Part shown: positions 8,484 through 17,030 of the stretch, one piece after another
How positions within the stretch are numbered: the first letter of the stretch is position 1
Layout of the letters: every line of letters begins with the position of its first letter
From: Polaromonas sp.
GTDB taxonomy: Bacteria; Pseudomonadota; Gammaproteobacteria; Burkholderiales; Burkholderiaceae_C
Length of the DNA stretch: 64,000 nt
Direction of reading: 5' to 3'
Assembly (NCBI RefSeq): GCF_016185115.1
Contig: NZ_JACPOF010000001.1
Span: 57,463 to 121,462 of the forward strand
Made by a program: the position numbers and the translations under genes
The notes under the pieces: model-generated
What the model was told of the DNA's origin: nothing
Seen by the model: the letters and a program-made list of their open reading frames with translations, nothing else
Database searches by the model: none

Positions 8484-9152
8484 TCAGGCTTCAGCAGCAA
8501 TCTGCCGCAAAGCCTGCTCAAACACCTCGGCAGGCTGGCCGCCGGAGATGAGGTGCCTGTCGTTGATGATCACGGCAGGCACGGAGTTGATGCCCAGTTG
8601 CTGGTAGAACTGTTCGCGCTTGCGCACGTCGCCTGCGTATTCATCAGACGCCAGGATCTCTTTGGCCCGGGCGACATCCAGCCCCACCTCGCCCGCCACA
8701 CGCGCCAGCACCTCGTGTGAACCGGGGCTTTGGCCGTCGGTGAAGTAGGCCTTGAACAGCGCCTGCTTCAGGGCCTTTTGCTTGTCGGCGCTGACGGTTT
8801 CAGCCCAGTGCAGCAGGCGGTGTGCGTCAAAGGTGTTGTAAATGCGGCTGCGGCCACCGCCCGGTTCATCCGGGCCGCTGAACTTGAAGCCGACCTGCGC
8901 GCCGCGCTGGCGGATGTTCTCGCGGTTGGCATTGGCCTGCTCGGCGCTGATGCCATATTTTTCAGTGATGTGCTCGGTGATGTCCTGGCCTTCGGGCACC
9001 ATCTTCGGGTTCAGCTCGAAGGGCTGGAAGTGCATGTTGACGCTGATGTCACCTTGCACCTTTGTCAGTGCCTGGTCAAGCGAGGCAAGGCCGACGGCGC
9101 ACCAAGGGCAGGACACGTCGGACACGAAATCGATTTTGAGTTGTTTGGCCAT
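8484..9152 (-). CDS. DsbA-family oxidoreductase, FrnE-like
   Basis: 222 residues. The ATG at 9152 follows AAGGAGAACCC and starts MAKQLKIDFVSDVSCPWCAVG. The thioredoxin-fold active site is CPWC near residue 15, and there is no signal peptide. Cytoplasmic DsbA-like proteins of the FrnE type act in disulfide exchange and oxidative-stress defence; some are polyketide isomerases. The C-terminal GINSVPAVIINDRHLISGGQ has the cis-Pro loop (SVPA) of the fold. It is divergent from phoX. Confidence 0.9.
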   Translation of the reverse strand: MAKQLKIDFVSDVSCPWCAVGLASLDQALTKVQGDISVNMHFQPFELNPKMVPEGQDITEHITEKYGISAEQANANRENIRQRGAQVGFKFSGPDEPGGGRSRIYNTFDAHRLLHWAETVSADKQKALKQALFKAYFTDGQSPGSHEVLARVAGEVGLDVARAKEILASDEYAGDVRKREQFYQQLGINSVPAVIINDRHLISGGQPAEVFEQALRQIAAEA

Positions 9153-9268
9153 GGGTTCTCCTTGATGCGCTTGCTGGCGGTTTTGCAGAATTTTCACCTG
9201 ATGCCGCAAACCCTGCTTTGCAAGGTCTTTTCTGCAGATTCGCCGCATTCAGCACCTGTTTCAAGAAA

Positions 9269-9286
9269 CTGTCACACAAGATTCAT
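9269..9286 (+). promoter_or_regulatory. candidate Pho box upstream of phoX
   Basis: CTGTCACACAAGATTCAT agrees with the enterobacterial Pho box consensus at about 13 of 18 positions, with the first half-site complete. It lies about 50 bases before the preferred phoX start. This would place the phosphatase under PhoB control; motif match only. Confidence 0.4.
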
Positions 9287-9334
9287 AAGCTCTGCGGGCT
9301 TCCCCACGAATACACGAACCCCTCTGGAATAACA

Positions 9335-11311
9335 ATGACCAACAAGTCCCTGCCCGCCCCGGCTCGCGCCAGCCAGCCAGCCACATACTCACGCCGTGAT
9401 GCCCTGCGCTTCATCACTGCCGCACCCATGCTGCCACTGGGCGCCTTTGCATCCAGCGCTGTGCTGTCAGGTTGTGCAAGCACCGGTGCCACCGGCTCCT
9501 ACGCATCTGTCAGCTTCACATCCATGGCAGCGCCCAACCTGGGCAACCCCGCAGCGATGGCCACCACCAGCGTCGCTTCCAGCCTGAAAGTCGCCTTCAA
9601 CGGCGGCGCCACGCAGGACTACAAGCTGGCCTACCACCCCTTCTTCATCACCGGCGACATGGTGCCCAACGGCAAGGGCGGCAATGTGCTGGCAGGCGGC
9701 TACTACAACATCCTGAACCAGCCCATCATGGACAACTCGGTGCCGTCGAAAGCGCGGCACTTCTTCTCTGACAGCCCGGATGGCACCTCGCTGTTCGCTG
9801 CACACAACTCCACCGTCAAGGGCATCAAGGGCAAAGCCGTGTACGCCGTGGTGCAGTTTGAATACGCCACCCGCGACCAGGCCGGTGTTGACGCCTACGG
9901 CCTTCTGCCCTCGCCCATCGCCGTGCTGACACTTGACCAGGACCAGGCCACCGGCAAGCTCAGCCTGGTGCAGTACCACAACGTCGATACTTCTGCCGTC
10001 AACGGCCTGTGGATCACCTGCGGCTCCAGCCTCTCGCCATGGAACACCCATCTGTCGAGCGAAGAGTACGAACCCGACGCACCGTTTGCTGCGGACGACA
10101 AGCGCTTCCAGGCCTACAGCAAGAACCTGTTCGGCTCCGTCGGCGTGGCCAACCCCTACCACTACGGCCATCTGCCTGAAGTCACCGTCAACCCCGACGG
10201 CACGGGCAGCATCAAAAAGCACTTCAACATGGGCCGCATCTCGCATGAGCTGGTGCAGGTCATGCCGGACAACCGCACCGTGCTGATGGGCGACGACGCG
10301 ACCAACAGCGGGCTGTTTGTGTTTGTCGCCGACAAGGAAAAAGACCTGTCCGCCGGAACGCTGTATGTCGGCAAGCTGGGCTCGGGTTTCTCAATCGACC
10401 CGGCTGCTGCAGGCGCGGGCATCACATGGATCAGACTCGGCCACGCCAGGAGCGACGAGATCGAGAAGATGGCCGACAAACTCAAGCCGGCCGAAATCAT
10501 GGACGTGCGCAAGACCGACCCCAACGACGCGAGCTTCACGAAGATTTTCTACAACGGCAACCCGAACTGGGTCAAGCTCAAGCCCGGCATGGAAAAGGCC
10601 GCAGCCTTTCTTGAAACCCACCGCTATGCCTATCTGGTGGGCGGCAGCATGGGCTTTTCAAAGATGGAAGGTACGACCGTCAATGCCAAAGACAAGATTG
10701 CCTATTCGGCGCTGCAAAACATGCAGGACTCCATGGTCAAAACCGGCAAGGGCTGGAATGCGGCCAGCGGCATAGGACTGGACAAGGCGCTGATTGCCGG
10801 CGGCATCATGGCGCACACGCTGGCAGGCGGCCAGAAAGACACGGCGGGCAACGCCATCAACAGCGAATGGATGCCGGTGCAGATGAAGGCTTTGCTGGTC
10901 GGCGAAGACATTGCGTCCGACGCGCTGGGCAACCTGGCCAACCCGAACAAGGTGTCCAACCCCGACAACCTGAAATTCTCCGAAAAAATGCGCACACTGT
11001 TCATCGGCGAAGACAGCGGCACCCATGTGAACAACTTTCTCTGGGCCTACAACGTCGATACAAGGGAACTGTCGCGCATCATGTCCATGCCCGTGGGCGC
11101 AGAGGCCACCGGCCTGCATGTGGCCGATGACATCAACGGCTGGACCTACATCACCAGCAACTTCCAGCACGCAGGCGACTGGATTCCCGCGCTGCACGGC
11201 AAGGTGCAGGCCACGGTCGAACCGCTGGTGCGCGCCAACTACAGGGACCGCTTCGGTTCGGCTGTGGGTTACCTGACTGCCGACAACACCGGCCTGAAAC
11301 TCCAGGCCTGA
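9335..11311 (+). CDS. phoX: PhoX-family alkaline phosphatase, Tat-exported, probable lipoprotein
   Basis: 658 residues from the ATG at 9335; the frame stays open to 9218 but the upstream part has no signal character. The N-terminus has a twin-arginine motif (SRRDALRF, Arg20-Arg21), a hydrophobic stretch and then LSGC with Cys47, a lipobox. PhoX (formerly DUF839) enzymes are secreted Ca/Fe-dependent phosphatases that release phosphate from organic esters. The body shows family-like stretches such as NPYHYGHLPEVTVNPDG and DNLKFSEKMRTLFIGED. Tat export fits folding with metals in the cytoplasm. A candidate Pho box lies upstream. Confidence 0.87.
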   Translation: MTNKSLPAPARASQPATYSRRDALRFITAAPMLPLGAFASSAVLSGCASTGATGSYASVSFTSMAAPNLGNPAAMATTSVASSLKVAFNGGATQDYKLAYHPFFITGDMVPNGKGGNVLAGGYYNILNQPIMDNSVPSKARHFFSDSPDGTSLFAAHNSTVKGIKGKAVYAVVQFEYATRDQAGVDAYGLLPSPIAVLTLDQDQATGKLSLVQYHNVDTSAVNGLWITCGSSLSPWNTHLSSEEYEPDAPFAADDKRFQAYSKNLFGSVGVANPYHYGHLPEVTVNPDGTGSIKKHFNMGRISHELVQVMPDNRTVLMGDDATNSGLFVFVADKEKDLSAGTLYVGKLGSGFSIDPAAAGAGITWIRLGHARSDEIEKMADKLKPAEIMDVRKTDPNDASFTKIFYNGNPNWVKLKPGMEKAAAFLETHRYAYLVGGSMGFSKMEGTTVNAKDKIAYSALQNMQDSMVKTGKGWNAASGIGLDKALIAGGIMAHTLAGGQKDTAGNAINSEWMPVQMKALLVGEDIASDALGNLANPNKVSNPDNLKFSEKMRTLFIGEDSGTHVNNFLWAYNVDTRELSRIMSMPVGAEATGLHVADDINGWTYITSNFQHAGDWIPALHGKVQATVEPLVRANYRDRFGSAVGYLTADNTGLKLQA

Positions 11312-11324
11312 GCAATTGAGCATG

Positions 11325-11360
11325 ACCGGCGCTGGTAGGCAAATGCTGACAAGCGCCGGT
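11325..11360 (+). terminator. stem-loop after phoX
   Basis: ACCGGCGCT (11325-11333) pairs perfectly with AGCGCCGGT (11352-11360), 13 bases after the phoX stop. The following bases are pyrimidine-rich but not a clean T-run, so termination is likely but not certain. Confidence 0.5.
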
Positions 11361-11427
11361 GCTTCTCCCTGATAGCTGCAGGGCTGTGCACTTTGCATAG
11401 TGGATGCACAACTTTAAGGAGAAGAGT

Positions 11428-11598
11428 ATGTCTTTTGCGCTTTACATGATTGGTTTTGTGATCTTCCTGGGCGGCGTGATCTGGGGAGCTGTGGTCGCCG
11501 GTGTGCCGCAGCTCTACATCGGCATTGGTGCACTGATTTTTCTTGGCATCGGCATCTTCAGCGCAGTCAGCCGCACCCGCAGCAAAGACCCGTCCTGA
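11428..11598 (+). CDS. small two-segment membrane protein
   Basis: 56 residues from the ATG at 11428, preceded by AAGGAGAAG. The open frame begins at 11404 but that start has no ribosome site. Two hydrophobic helices (about 3-25 and 28-47) are joined by a short turn, and the tail SRTRSKDPS is basic. No catalytic motif is visible and I do not recognise a named family. It has a strong ribosome site of its own and sits between phoX and a MarR-GNAT gene. Function unknown. Confidence 0.7.
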   Translation: MSFALYMIGFVIFLGGVIWGAVVAGVPQLYIGIGALIFLGIGIFSAVSRTRSKDPS

Positions 11599-11639
11599 CC
11601 CCCGGCGCCCCACAGCCGGGCGCCGCACTTCCAAATTAG

Positions 11640-11660
11640 TTGACATAGTCAATTAATTGA
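11640..11660. promoter_or_regulatory. palindromic operator candidate at the MarR-GNAT start
   Basis: Two overlapping palindromes, TTGACATAGTCAA (11640-11652) and TCAATTAATTGA (11649-11660), end seven bases before the likely ATG. MarR regulators bind such short AT-rich palindromes, so autorepression by the downstream gene product is plausible. Confidence 0.55.
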
Positions 11661-11666
11661 TTGACG

Positions 11667-12659
11667 ATGGCTACCATGCCGTCGTCAACTTCAGCCAATC
11701 AACACGCGCCCGATGCCCGCCATGTGCAGGCCATCCGCAGCTTCAACCGCTTCTACACCCAGCGAATTGGCGTACTCAGCGCTTCTTTCGGCGCTGACCT
11801 GTCCCTGACAGAAGCGCGGGTTTTGTATGAACTGGCCTATCGCGATCAGCCGACGGCTGCAGAGCTTGGCCGTGACCTTGCCCTTGACCCCGGCTACCTC
11901 AGCCGCATCCTCAGGCGTTTCGAAAGCCGTCACTGGCTGGAGCGAACGCCATCGCCTGCCGATGCGCGCGTCAGCCTGATCAAACTGAGCCCGGAAGGCC
12001 AGGCGGTGTTCATGCCCCTTGAGGAACAGTCAAACGCCTCCGCTGCCAGTCTTCTGGCAAAACTGGCGACTGGCGACCAGCAAACACTGGTCAGCGCCAT
12101 GGCTACCCTGCAGCGGCTCATGGCGCCGGTCACAAAGGAAGCTGCCACCCGCACCGTGGTGCTCAGGGACCCGCAACCAGGGGACATGGGCTGGGTGGTG
12201 CAGCAGCACGGCGAAATTTATGCGCGTGAGTACGGCTGGAACAGCGACTTTGAAGCGCTGGTGGCCGGGATCGTCCAGAAGTTCATCAGCAAATTCAGGC
12301 CCGAGGCCGAGAAATGCTGGATTGCCGAACTCGATGGCGTGAAGGTGGGCGCGGTGTTTGTCGTGCGCCAGTCGGCCACGCTCTGCAAGCTGCGCATGCT
12401 GATCCTCACGCCTGAAGCGCGCGGCCTGGGACTGGGTGGGCGCCTGACGGATGAGTGCATTGCCTTTGCACGCAGCAAGGGCTACAAAAAAATGCAGCTC
12501 TGGACCAACAGCTGCCTGGACGCTGCGCGCGCCATCTATACACGCCGGGGATTTGTACTGACCAAAAGCGAGCCTTACCAGGGATTTGGCAAGGACCTCG
12601 TCGGCGAAACCTGGGAGCTCAAACTGCAAACAACCCAAGGCAAGGGCAAACTCTTTTGA
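11667..12659 (+). CDS. bifunctional MarR regulator / GNAT acetyltransferase
   Basis: 330 residues from the ATG at 11667; an in-frame TTG at 11661 is the alternative. Residues about 20-150 form a MarR winged helix (LSLTEARVLYELAYRDQPTA, then DPGYLSRILRRFESRHWLER). Residues about 165-325 form a GNAT domain with the acetyl-CoA loop RGLGLGGRL and a C-terminal IYTRRGFVLTKSEPY. MarR-GNAT fusions are known as a family, but targets are mostly unassigned. Two palindromes just upstream suggest autoregulation. It is 46 bases from the chromate-transporter pair and could respond to the same stress. Confidence 0.92.
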   Translation: MATMPSSTSANQHAPDARHVQAIRSFNRFYTQRIGVLSASFGADLSLTEARVLYELAYRDQPTAAELGRDLALDPGYLSRILRRFESRHWLERTPSPADARVSLIKLSPEGQAVFMPLEEQSNASAASLLAKLATGDQQTLVSAMATLQRLMAPVTKEAATRTVVLRDPQPGDMGWVVQQHGEIYAREYGWNSDFEALVAGIVQKFISKFRPEAEKCWIAELDGVKVGAVFVVRQSATLCKLRMLILTPEARGLGLGGRLTDECIAFARSKGYKKMQLWTNSCLDAARAIYTRRGFVLTKSEPYQGFGKDLVGETWELKLQTTQGKGKLF

Positions 12660-12705
12660 ACGGGCGACAGCAGCAAAGCTGAAATCCAGCCGCGATAATT
12701 CCGCC

Positions 12706-13305
12706 ATGAATTCGCCCCCCTCGCCAGACCAGCCGACCCCGCACCCGCAGCCCGAATCCCTCACCGACCTGTTTGTATCTTTCACCGTGCTGGCCCTCCA
12801 GGGTTTCGGCGGCGTACTGGCCGTGGTGCAACGCGAACTGGTCGAGAAAAAGCGCTGGATGACGCGTGAGGAGTTCATCGAAGACTGGGCGGTGGCGCAA
12901 ATCATGCCGGGGCCGAACGTCATCAACCTCTCGCTGATGATTGGCAGCCGCTACTTTGGCCTGAGGGGTGCGCTGGCCGCGCTGGCGGGCATGCTGACAG
13001 TGCCACTCATTCTGGTATTGCTGCTCGGTGTGTTTTACGCGCAGTTTGCAGAACACCCGGGCGCGGCGGGCGCCCTGCGCGGCATGGGTGCCGTGGCCGC
13101 CGGACTGATTGGCGCCACCGGGCTCAAGCTGTTTGCAGCCCTCAAAACAAATGCAATGGGGCTGCGCCTGTGCATCGCCTTCGGCATCGCCTGTTTCGTT
13201 GCTGTGGCCCTGTTGCGATGGCCGCTGGTGTATGTGCTGCTGGGGCTGGGTGGGCTGGCATGCGTGCTGGCCTGGCAGAAACTGAAGCCGGCGGAACTGC
13301 CATGA
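12706..13305 (+). CDS. chromate transporter, N-half (split ChrA-type)
   Basis: 199 residues from the ATG at 12706. The ChrA signature is seen in LTDLFVSFTVLALQGFGG and MPGPNVINLSLMIGSRYFG, with about five to six membrane segments. It is one of a pair of short CHR proteins: its stop overlaps the next start (ATGA), and the partner carries the second CHR domain. Such pairs are thought to form a heterodimer that exports chromate using the membrane potential. Many CHR proteins have untested substrates, so chromate is by homology. Confidence 0.88.
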   Translation: MNSPPSPDQPTPHPQPESLTDLFVSFTVLALQGFGGVLAVVQRELVEKKRWMTREEFIEDWAVAQIMPGPNVINLSLMIGSRYFGLRGALAALAGMLTVPLILVLLLGVFYAQFAEHPGAAGALRGMGAVAAGLIGATGLKLFAALKTNAMGLRLCIAFGIACFVAVALLRWPLVYVLLGLGGLACVLAWQKLKPAELP

Positions 13306-13898
13306 CAGAACCGGTTCACCTCGTGTTCGCCGTGCAGGACTGGCTGACGCTGTTTTTGCACTACCTGTCGCTGTCGCTCCTGTCGATTGGCGGAGCCATC
13401 ACCACCGCACCCGACATGCACCGTTTTCTGGTCGAGGAGCACCACTGGCTGACCGACGCCCAGTTCAACGCCTCCATCGCCATTGCACAGGCTGCCCCCG
13501 GGCCCAATGTGCTCTTCATCGCCCTGCTGGGCTGGAACGTCGGCCTGAATGCGGGCGGCATGGGCACCGGCCTGCTGGGTGTGTTCCTCACCATGATGGG
13601 CATCATGATTCCCAGCACCACGCTGACCTATGTGACGGCCCAGTGGGGCCATCGCAATCGCCAGTTGCGGGCAGTGCGCGCCTTCAAGCAGGGCATGGCG
13701 CCCATCGTGGTGGCACTGCTGATTGCCACCAGCTGGGTGCTGGCAACGGCCAACGTCCACGGTGACGGCGGCTGGCTGCAAAACTGGCCGGCCTGGCTTG
13801 TAACAGCAATAACCGCGCTGGTTGTCTGGCGCACCAAACTGCACCTGCTGTGGCTGCTGGGCGCGGGCGCCCTGCTGGGCTGGTACGGATGGATCTGA
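13302..13898 (+). CDS. chromate transporter, C-half (split ChrA-type)
   Basis: 198 residues from the ATG at 13302, which overlaps the stop of the preceding CHR gene by four bases. It has the second-half pattern LSLLSIGGAITTAPDMHRFL and QAAPGPNVLFIALLGWNVG, with about six membrane helices. The pair together matches the two-domain ChrA protein in length. The open frame extends upstream to 13170, but that part lies inside the first gene and is not used. Confidence 0.88.
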   Translation: MTEPVHLVFAVQDWLTLFLHYLSLSLLSIGGAITTAPDMHRFLVEEHHWLTDAQFNASIAIAQAAPGPNVLFIALLGWNVGLNAGGMGTGLLGVFLTMMGIMIPSTTLTYVTAQWGHRNRQLRAVRAFKQGMAPIVVALLIATSWVLATANVHGDGGWLQNWPAWLVTAITALVVWRTKLHLLWLLGAGALLGWYGWI

Positions 13899-14008
13899 CC
13901 AACGCCCCAGACCATGCGTAATCTGGCCCCATATTTGCATCGGGACGACGGGATTATTGGAATCAAATAGATACAATTCTTGTAAAGACTTACCCAGAGG
14001 AGTGCTTT

Positions 14009-16123
14009 ATGGCGCAGGAAGAAGGACTCATCGAATCAGCCGTGCCGCTGTTTGATGTTGTCGTCAAGATCCCATCCGGGGCACGGCTGGAAGATATCCA
14101 GAATCTTGCCGCCGCAGTGCCCGAGCTCCCACCGGAACGCGTTGAGCGCCTGATCAAGGCCCTGCGCAACTCGCCCAACGCCAAGGTCGGGGCCGCCGTC
14201 ACCCTGGAGCGCGCCCAGCAGGAAAAAGCCAACTTCACCAGGGCTGGCCTGCTTGTAGACGTTACGCCGCTGCTGTCGGTTGCGGCGGTCACCAGGGGCA
14301 GCTATGACGGCCTGGAGTCCTGCCCCGCCTGCGGCAAGCGCATCACCATCACCCCGACACGGCAGTGCCCTGAGTGCAACGTGTATGTCGACAAGATTAC
14401 CGAAGAGTACCTGCTGAAGAAAAAAATCATGGACCAGGAGCGCGGCGCGCTTGAGTTCCAGCAGGCCCGCTCAGCCAAAAATGCAGAGAAAAGCGCGCGC
14501 GATTCGGTTGAAGCGGCGATGCGCGCAAAAATTCGCGCCGAACTTGAGAAAGAGTTCGGCGTTGGGGGCAACCGCAAGGCCAAAGGCGCATTGAAGGGCG
14601 CCCTTGTGGTGGGGCTGGTAGCCGTAGCGTTCGTGGGCGGGCAGAGCTTTACGCCAGAAGGCTTCAAGCTGCCATGGAACAAGTCAGCCACTTCATCGGC
14701 GGCGGGCGGCATGTCCGCAGACAGCCTGCAGAAAAAATCCGGTGCGGCCGTGGCTGGTGCGGGTGGAGCCACAGCTGCCGCAGCCGAGGCCAATGGCGCA
14801 GCCATACCCACCGGCGATGCAGATGTGGACGATCCGCTCATCCAGGCTGCAGGCGGTAAACGCATTGGTGCAAAGGGCCTGTCGCTGGAGGAGGCCGTTG
14901 CCGCTGCCTCCACACTGGGCAAATCAGTCGGAAATACCACTGCAGAGCGCGCCCTCGCGGGTGGCGGCGGCGGAAGTGGCGCGGCAGGTGGCGCAGGAGC
15001 CGGCGCAGCAGGTGGCCCTGGGGCTGGCGGTGCAGGCGGTGCAGGCGGTGCAGGTGCAGGTGGCGCTGGTGCTGTTGCCGGCGTCAGCGGGGGTGAACCT
15101 GCCGTGGCCATTCCCAAACAGGCCAAACAGGTGTTGACGGCCGATTTCGCAGCACTGCTGGCAGAACTCGGGCAGACCGCACGTTCACGCGAAGTCCTCA
15201 AGGCCCTGTCTGCATCGGTAGACCAGGCGGCAGACTCCGAGGAAACCAGGGCGTTTCGCAGCGCATCCCTCAGGTCGCAGGCCTGGGGCATACAGAAGCT
15301 GGACGGCAGCCAGGCCAAAGCTGCAGCGGAAGACCTCAAGGCCAAAACGATGGCAGTGGTCAACCCCATCGAACGCACCCAGTTGCTGGGCAATCTGGCG
15401 GTCATCCTCAGCCGCCTGCCGCAAGTTCCGACTGACATTCCTCGCGCCTTCCTGTCGCTGGGTGCAGAGTCGCTCAAGGCAGTTGCAGCACCGCAAAACA
15501 GCACCTCTCTGGGTGACCTGGCCGTGTCCATGGCCCAGGTTTTTTCAAATGAAACAGCGGCGCGCGCCAGGGCTGGCGCCTGGAACAAGGCGCAGGCCAG
15601 TGCAGCGCAGGTGCAGGACCTCATCAAGCAGGCACCGGACCCCTGGGCGCAATCGCGCCTGCAGGCCGTAGACCACCAGATACAACTCCAGCTGGGCCAG
15701 ACTGACAAGGCCGGCCAGAGCCTGACTGCAGCCCTGGCGCCCCTGCTGAAGAGCGGCACGCCGCTGGAGCAGGCGATACGGCTGCGTACCGTCGCGCGGC
15801 TGTCGGAAGGTGCAGTTGAAGAAGCATTCCAGGCTGCAACGGCAAGCCTGCAGGCACAGCTTGAGCCAAAGTCCGGCCTGGAAAAAGCTCAGGCGCTGAC
15901 CCACATATCACTGCTGTACGCCACAGCCGGCCTGCCCGCCAAGGCATCCCAGTTCAGGCAGCTGGCGCAAAATACAGCGGGCATCAGCGCTGCAGAAGCC
16001 ACGCTCGTCACCACTGACCTGATCGTCAGGAGCGATCTGGCCACAGCGAGGGTGTTACAGAGCGTCGGACGCTATGCGGAAGCCGAGGTGCTGCTGCAAA
16101 AAGTTGGCGGCTATCTGTTCTAG
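14009..16123 (+). CDS. large zinc-ribbon, single-pass membrane protein with Gly/Ala-rich linker; function unknown
   Basis: 704 residues, not recognised as a named family. Residues about 12-90 form an alpha/beta region starting LFDVVVKIPSGARLEDI. Residues 105-123 carry CPAC and CPEC pairs (Cys105, 108, 120, 123), a zinc ribbon. A charged coiled-coil-like stretch covers 135-185 and one membrane helix about 194-212. Residues 317-358 are almost only Gly and Ala, and about 370-704 are helical with TPR-like character (AFLSLGAESLKAVAAPQ, AARARAGAWNKAQASAAQVQ). The ATG at 14009 follows GAGGAG. The topology suggests a cytoplasmic sensor domain tied to an exported helical domain. Signalling genes lie close by, but no partner is proven. 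Confidence 0.75.
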   Translation: MAQEEGLIESAVPLFDVVVKIPSGARLEDIQNLAAAVPELPPERVERLIKALRNSPNAKVGAAVTLERAQQEKANFTRAGLLVDVTPLLSVAAVTRGSYDGLESCPACGKRITITPTRQCPECNVYVDKITEEYLLKKKIMDQERGALEFQQARSAKNAEKSARDSVEAAMRAKIRAELEKEFGVGGNRKAKGALKGALVVGLVAVAFVGGQSFTPEGFKLPWNKSATSSAAGGMSADSLQKKSGAAVAGAGGATAAAAEANGAAIPTGDADVDDPLIQAAGGKRIGAKGLSLEEAVAAASTLGKSVGNTTAERALAGGGGGSGAAGGAGAGAAGGPGAGGAGGAGGAGAGGAGAVAGVSGGEPAVAIPKQAKQVLTADFAALLAELGQTARSREVLKALSASVDQAADSEETRAFRSASLRSQAWGIQKLDGSQAKAAAEDLKAKTMAVVNPIERTQLLGNLAVILSRLPQVPTDIPRAFLSLGAESLKAVAAPQNSTSLGDLAVSMAQVFSNETAARARAGAWNKAQASAAQVQDLIKQAPDPWAQSRLQAVDHQIQLQLGQTDKAGQSLTAALAPLLKSGTPLEQAIRLRTVARLSEGAVEEAFQAATASLQAQLEPKSGLEKAQALTHISLLYATAGLPAKASQFRQLAQNTAGISAAEATLVTTDLIVRSDLATARVLQSVGRYAEAEVLLQKVGGYLF
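15026..15052 (+). repeat. 9-bp tandem repeat inside the Gly/Ala linker
   Basis: Three perfect copies of GGCGGTGCA in a row, encoding Gly-Gly-Ala units, within a wider GGC/GCA-rich stretch (about 14955-15085). Copy-number change would keep the reading frame and alter linker length. Confidence 0.8.
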
Positions 16124-16134
16124 CAGGTAAAAAC

Positions 16135-16893
16135 TCAGCCTGGACCGCCACGCTGGCGCAGTGCCTCATACAGGCAGACGCCGCTGGCGACCGAGACATT
16201 GAGGCTCTCGACCGCGCCACGCATCGGGATGCGCACCAGCTCATCGCAGGTCTTGCGTGTGAGCTGGCGCATGCCCTCACCTTCTGCACCGAGAACCAGC
16301 GCGACCGGGCCCTTGAGGTCCACGTCATAAATCGTTTTTTCGGCGTCGTCGCTGGTGCCTATGCACCAGATATTGCGCTCCTTGAGCTCGCCCAGTGTTC
16401 GCGCCAGGTTGGTCACCATGAAATAGGGCACTGTCTCGGCAGCGCCGCTGGCCACCTTGGCCACAGTGGCGTTGATACCGGCCGCGTGGTCCTTGGGTGC
16501 GATCACGGCGTGGGCGCCGGCACCGTCGGCCACACGAAGGCAGGCGCCAAGGTTATGCGGGTCAGTGACGCCGTCCAGCACCAGAAGCAGCGGCTGGGCA
16601 CCCCCGGCTTCCTCAAGCTGCTCCAGCAGCTCCTCCAGGGACTTGACCTGCGCCAGCGGATCTACACGTGCAACCACCCCCTGATGACCATGGCTGCCGC
16701 ACATCTTGGCCAGCCGCAGGCCGTCAGATTCGATGAGGCGAACCCCGGCTTCCCTGGCCCGGTCCGTGAATTGCCGCATGCGCGCATCCCGGCGGGCAAC
16801 GTCGTAAAACACCTCAAAAACAGACTTGGGCGCGGTTTTTAGCCGTACGCCAACGGCATGAAAGCCAAAAAGCACTTTGGGAGAAGAAGACAT
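16135..16893 (-). CDS. rlmB: 23S rRNA (guanosine(2251)-2'-O)-methyltransferase RlmB
   Basis: 252 residues from the ATG at 16893 (MSSSPKVLFGFHAVGVRLK), close to E. coli RlmB. The frame extends to 16980, but that part has no homologous character. The SpoU/TrmH motifs are present: DGVTDPHNLGACLRVADGAG (motif 1), ALVLGAEGEGMRQLT (motif 2) and VRIPMRGAVESLNVSVASGV (motif 3). The enzyme methylates the ribose of G2251 in the peptidyl-transferase P loop. It ends 11 bases from the convergent 704-residue gene. Confidence 0.93.
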   Translation of the reverse strand: MSSSPKVLFGFHAVGVRLKTAPKSVFEVFYDVARRDARMRQFTDRAREAGVRLIESDGLRLAKMCGSHGHQGVVARVDPLAQVKSLEELLEQLEEAGGAQPLLLVLDGVTDPHNLGACLRVADGAGAHAVIAPKDHAAGINATVAKVASGAAETVPYFMVTNLARTLGELKERNIWCIGTSDDAEKTIYDVDLKGPVALVLGAEGEGMRQLTRKTCDELVRIPMRGAVESLNVSVASGVCLYEALRQRGGPG

Positions 16894-17030
16894 CAAAGGA
16901 TTATCACTGCAGTACCGGTACACAGCGCGCTGAAACAAACCGGCCGCCCTCAAGACGTCTGCCCCTAAAATAGTAAGCAAAAGTTAGTTGCGTCGCCATC
17001 AAATAACAATTAATCGATGAGGGGGTTCCC

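Noticed and set aside
14302..15759. 485-residue open frame antisense to the Gly/Ala-rich gene
   Set aside because: Pro/Ala-rich product is the mirror of GC-biased codons in the plus-strand gene; no ribosome site, no family motif.
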